64,000 nt of DNA from Gibbula magus (lineage: Eukaryota > Mollusca > Gastropoda > Trochida > Trochidae): assembly GCA_936450465.1 (NCBI GenBank), contig OW388301.1:18209523-18273522 (forward strand). Reading direction: 5' to 3'. The notes beneath the pieces are model-generated. The model saw only the letters and a program-made list of their open reading frames with translations. It made no database searches and was not told where the DNA came from. This document shows positions 62,100-64,000 of this stretch, piece by piece. How positions within the stretch are numbered: position 1 is the first letter of the stretch; the number at the start of each line of letters is the position of its first letter. The position numbers and the translations under genes were made by a program.

Positions 62100-63190
62100 G
62101 GCTTTATGTGGTTTATGATAGAAACGTGAGTCACTATTACAAATGACACAAGCGCAACATTTTACTCCCATATTAGCGAGATTTCATTCACTCAAGGGCC
62201 GAGTTGACAACCGCCATTTTGTCCCATAGCTTGTTCTGCACCACGTGATCGTGGCCAGGTCACATTACTAGAGGAAATACTCATTAGTGTAGAGAATGTT
62301 TCATCTATTGAGAGTGGTGTCAAAGCAAATTCGTTCGCCCGATAAACTGACTAAGGCCTTGGCCTGAATACGAGTTTATATCAGTTGAACTTGTTCCTCT
62401 GTTTTTTTCCCAATCAAAAGAGGTAATTATTCATCAATTCTGGAGTCACTGTTGAGCAATTTTGGATTGTTTTCCGGCAGACTTGTAGTTGATGAGTCCG
62501 TTGTGGATTGTTTCGTTTTGCCTGGTGCCATTTGTGCTAAATTGCTGCCGAACAGAAATGGAAAGGAACTATAAAAGTACACAGGCATGTTGTGTGTCAT
62601 TAAACACAAAGTGAATCAAAGATCAGTTAATTGTGATTGAAGTGACAACGATGGAGTATAACATTAGCCATTCAATCACCATTACAACAGGAAAGACCAC
62701 ATTAACAAATTTCATTTTCACTTTACAAATATTTTGAGAAAATGATATTGTATCTTGTTATGTTCAAATCCATTGAAGGATTTCTTGATTTAGAAGCACA
62801 TTCAAATTTTCTTACAATGCAGCCGAATGTAAACAAATAAAACTGGTGTAACATGTTATTTAATATTCAGTAGACAATCATGACATGATTTTAATTTTGT
62901 TTAAAAACATAACAATATCTACGATAGCACAAATATGCTTAGGCAAAACTGTCATATTATCATAAAATTAAATGAATCTCATTGTGTTTTAATAACAGTT
63001 GCTCTCACTCATCTATATTTTTGCATTGTCAGTGCATACCGAACTGGTATTTCATCTATTTCTTCAAACATTTTGTCATTTGGTTACGTAATTAGACTCC
63101 TTTCATGCAGTCCAACAGAGCGATTGTCAGTTCACATTTTCACAAATGTTCTCTTATCTGTGACATTGTTTTTCAAGATAAACGTGTTGT
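62100..63190. other. non-coding, nothing recognised
   Basis: A 98-codon open frame at 62,935-63,231 overlaps the next element and has no motif. Confidence 0.4.
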
Positions 63191-63191
63191 T

Positions 63192-63607
63192 ATGTCTCCC
63201 CCCGAAGGTTCGGGACACATATTGGTTTTAGCTGAGTTCCCGTTGGCGTCGGCGTTGGCGTAGGCGTTCCGATTTCGTTTCCGGAGCAGATCTCTAAAAC
63301 TATGTGACCAATCATCACCAAACTTGGTATACTGTCTCTCCATATCGTGTAGATGTGCCTTTTGGGGGTTAGATATTTTTTTAAATTAAATTTTTTTTTA
63401 TTTCCATGGCAACGATTTGGACTTAGTCTTTTTAAAAAAACTGGCTTTTATTTCAGCATCAAATCATTTAGAATTTTGAATATTTTTTTGGCTACAATTG
63501 TGGAGTTGATAGGTTATTTATTCAAGTTGAATTATACAGAGAACATTAATGGTGCTTTATGATAGTATTGTTTAGAGGTTTGGAGCATTTGAGGAAGGGG
63601 GAGACAT
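63192..63607. mobile_element. short element with ATGTCTCCCCC termini (416 bp)
   Basis: ATGTCTCCCCC (63,192-63,202) and GGGGGAGACAT (63,597-63,607) are perfect 11-bp inverted ends. The interior begins with a GTTGGCGTCGGCGTTGGCGT tract. No protein. Confidence 0.8.
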
Positions 63608-63883
63608 CTGTTTTTACGGGTAAAAACACTTTCTAGTTTACTATGTCAGTTAACCATTTTGGGAATAACATTCAACAGTAACTATAGAATCCGCCTTGAA
63701 CAAAAAGACAAGTTGCAAAGTATTTAGATCTGCGTTGTGAGAGTGTTGATGAATAGCATATGAGTACATTTTGTATTTTACAGTCTAATAAAAAATAGTG
63801 AATTGGCGTCTTGTTTTTTAAAATAATTTTTTACGCATTAAAATTATTGGGAAAAAAAGGAATAAGTGTTTGCAACTTGTTTG

Positions 63884-64000
63884 TCCCCCGCCGCCATTTG
63901 GTCAAAAGGAGCTACTTTATATAATGCACAACTAGTAAAAAATGTCATGATGATCAGCATATTTGAAGACATTGGGTGCTAGGGTTCATGAGATATACGA
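63884..64000. repeat. start of another CCCCCGCCG-class repeat, cut by the window end
   Basis: CCCCCGCCGCC followed by 'GACATTGGGTGCTAGGGTTC', the latter shared with 20,043-20,065. It continues beyond the window. Confidence 0.65.

Overview
This is AT-rich, repeat-laden animal nuclear DNA with no intact host gene that I can recognise. Spliceosomal intron signals, tRNA-derived SINEs, a LINE tail, TA- and TTAA-flanked MITEs, DIRS/hAT/MULE-type remnants and minisatellites indicate a metazoan. Several repeat styles (SINEs with a 'TTTAACGCCGCTT' block, the 'GCTCATCAGGCCTGAAAGGCC' element, purine/pyrimidine 'GTCCGTCCGT' elements) are ones I associate with gastropod or bivalve molluscs. The mollusc call is inference; a genus cannot be called.

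Layout. 0.7-8.9 kb is duplicate A of a low-copy repeat; its left edge is a short 30-bp satellite. 9.0-11.4 kb holds a palindromic MITE, an (AT)n tract and a SINE. 11,426-18,576 is the main object: a 7.15-kb DNA transposon with 15-bp perfect terminal inverted repeats, conserved subterminal blocks and a 3-bp flanking repeat (ACT). It carries one large gene (about 1,490 codons) with two CxxC...HxxC zinc modules, a possible RNase H-like region, a FEN1/XPG-like nuclease domain retaining all seven acidic positions, and a C-terminal nine-cysteine CXC domain. This copy has two frameshifts and one stop. 18.8-19.2 kb is a MITE with a 10-bp target duplication. 19.3-22.05 kb and 28.74-29.2 kb are an inverted third copy (C) of the low-copy repeat, split by 6.7 kb of decayed elements: FLYWCH/MULE-type transposase, DIRS-type tyrosine recombinase, hAT/ZNF862-like ORF and an inverted-repeat element.

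29.2-37.8 kb holds a (GA)n tract, a complete TA-flanked element, a TTAA-flanked MITE and the 3' part of a LINE. 37.96-48.87 kb is duplicate B, again opening with the 30-bp satellite, here expanded to about 42 units. 48.9-64 kb contains a second 10-bp-TSD MITE, a SINE with a perfect 13-bp TSD, a 4.27-kb non-coding inverted-repeat element with subterminal 'ACTGGGCCAGT' motifs, two more copies of a 490-bp TTAA MITE, and other short elements.

The A and B copies act as natural empty/filled site controls: one TTAA MITE family is inserted only in A, another only in B, and a third element only in B. That fixes element ends directly and orders events (duplication first, insertions later).
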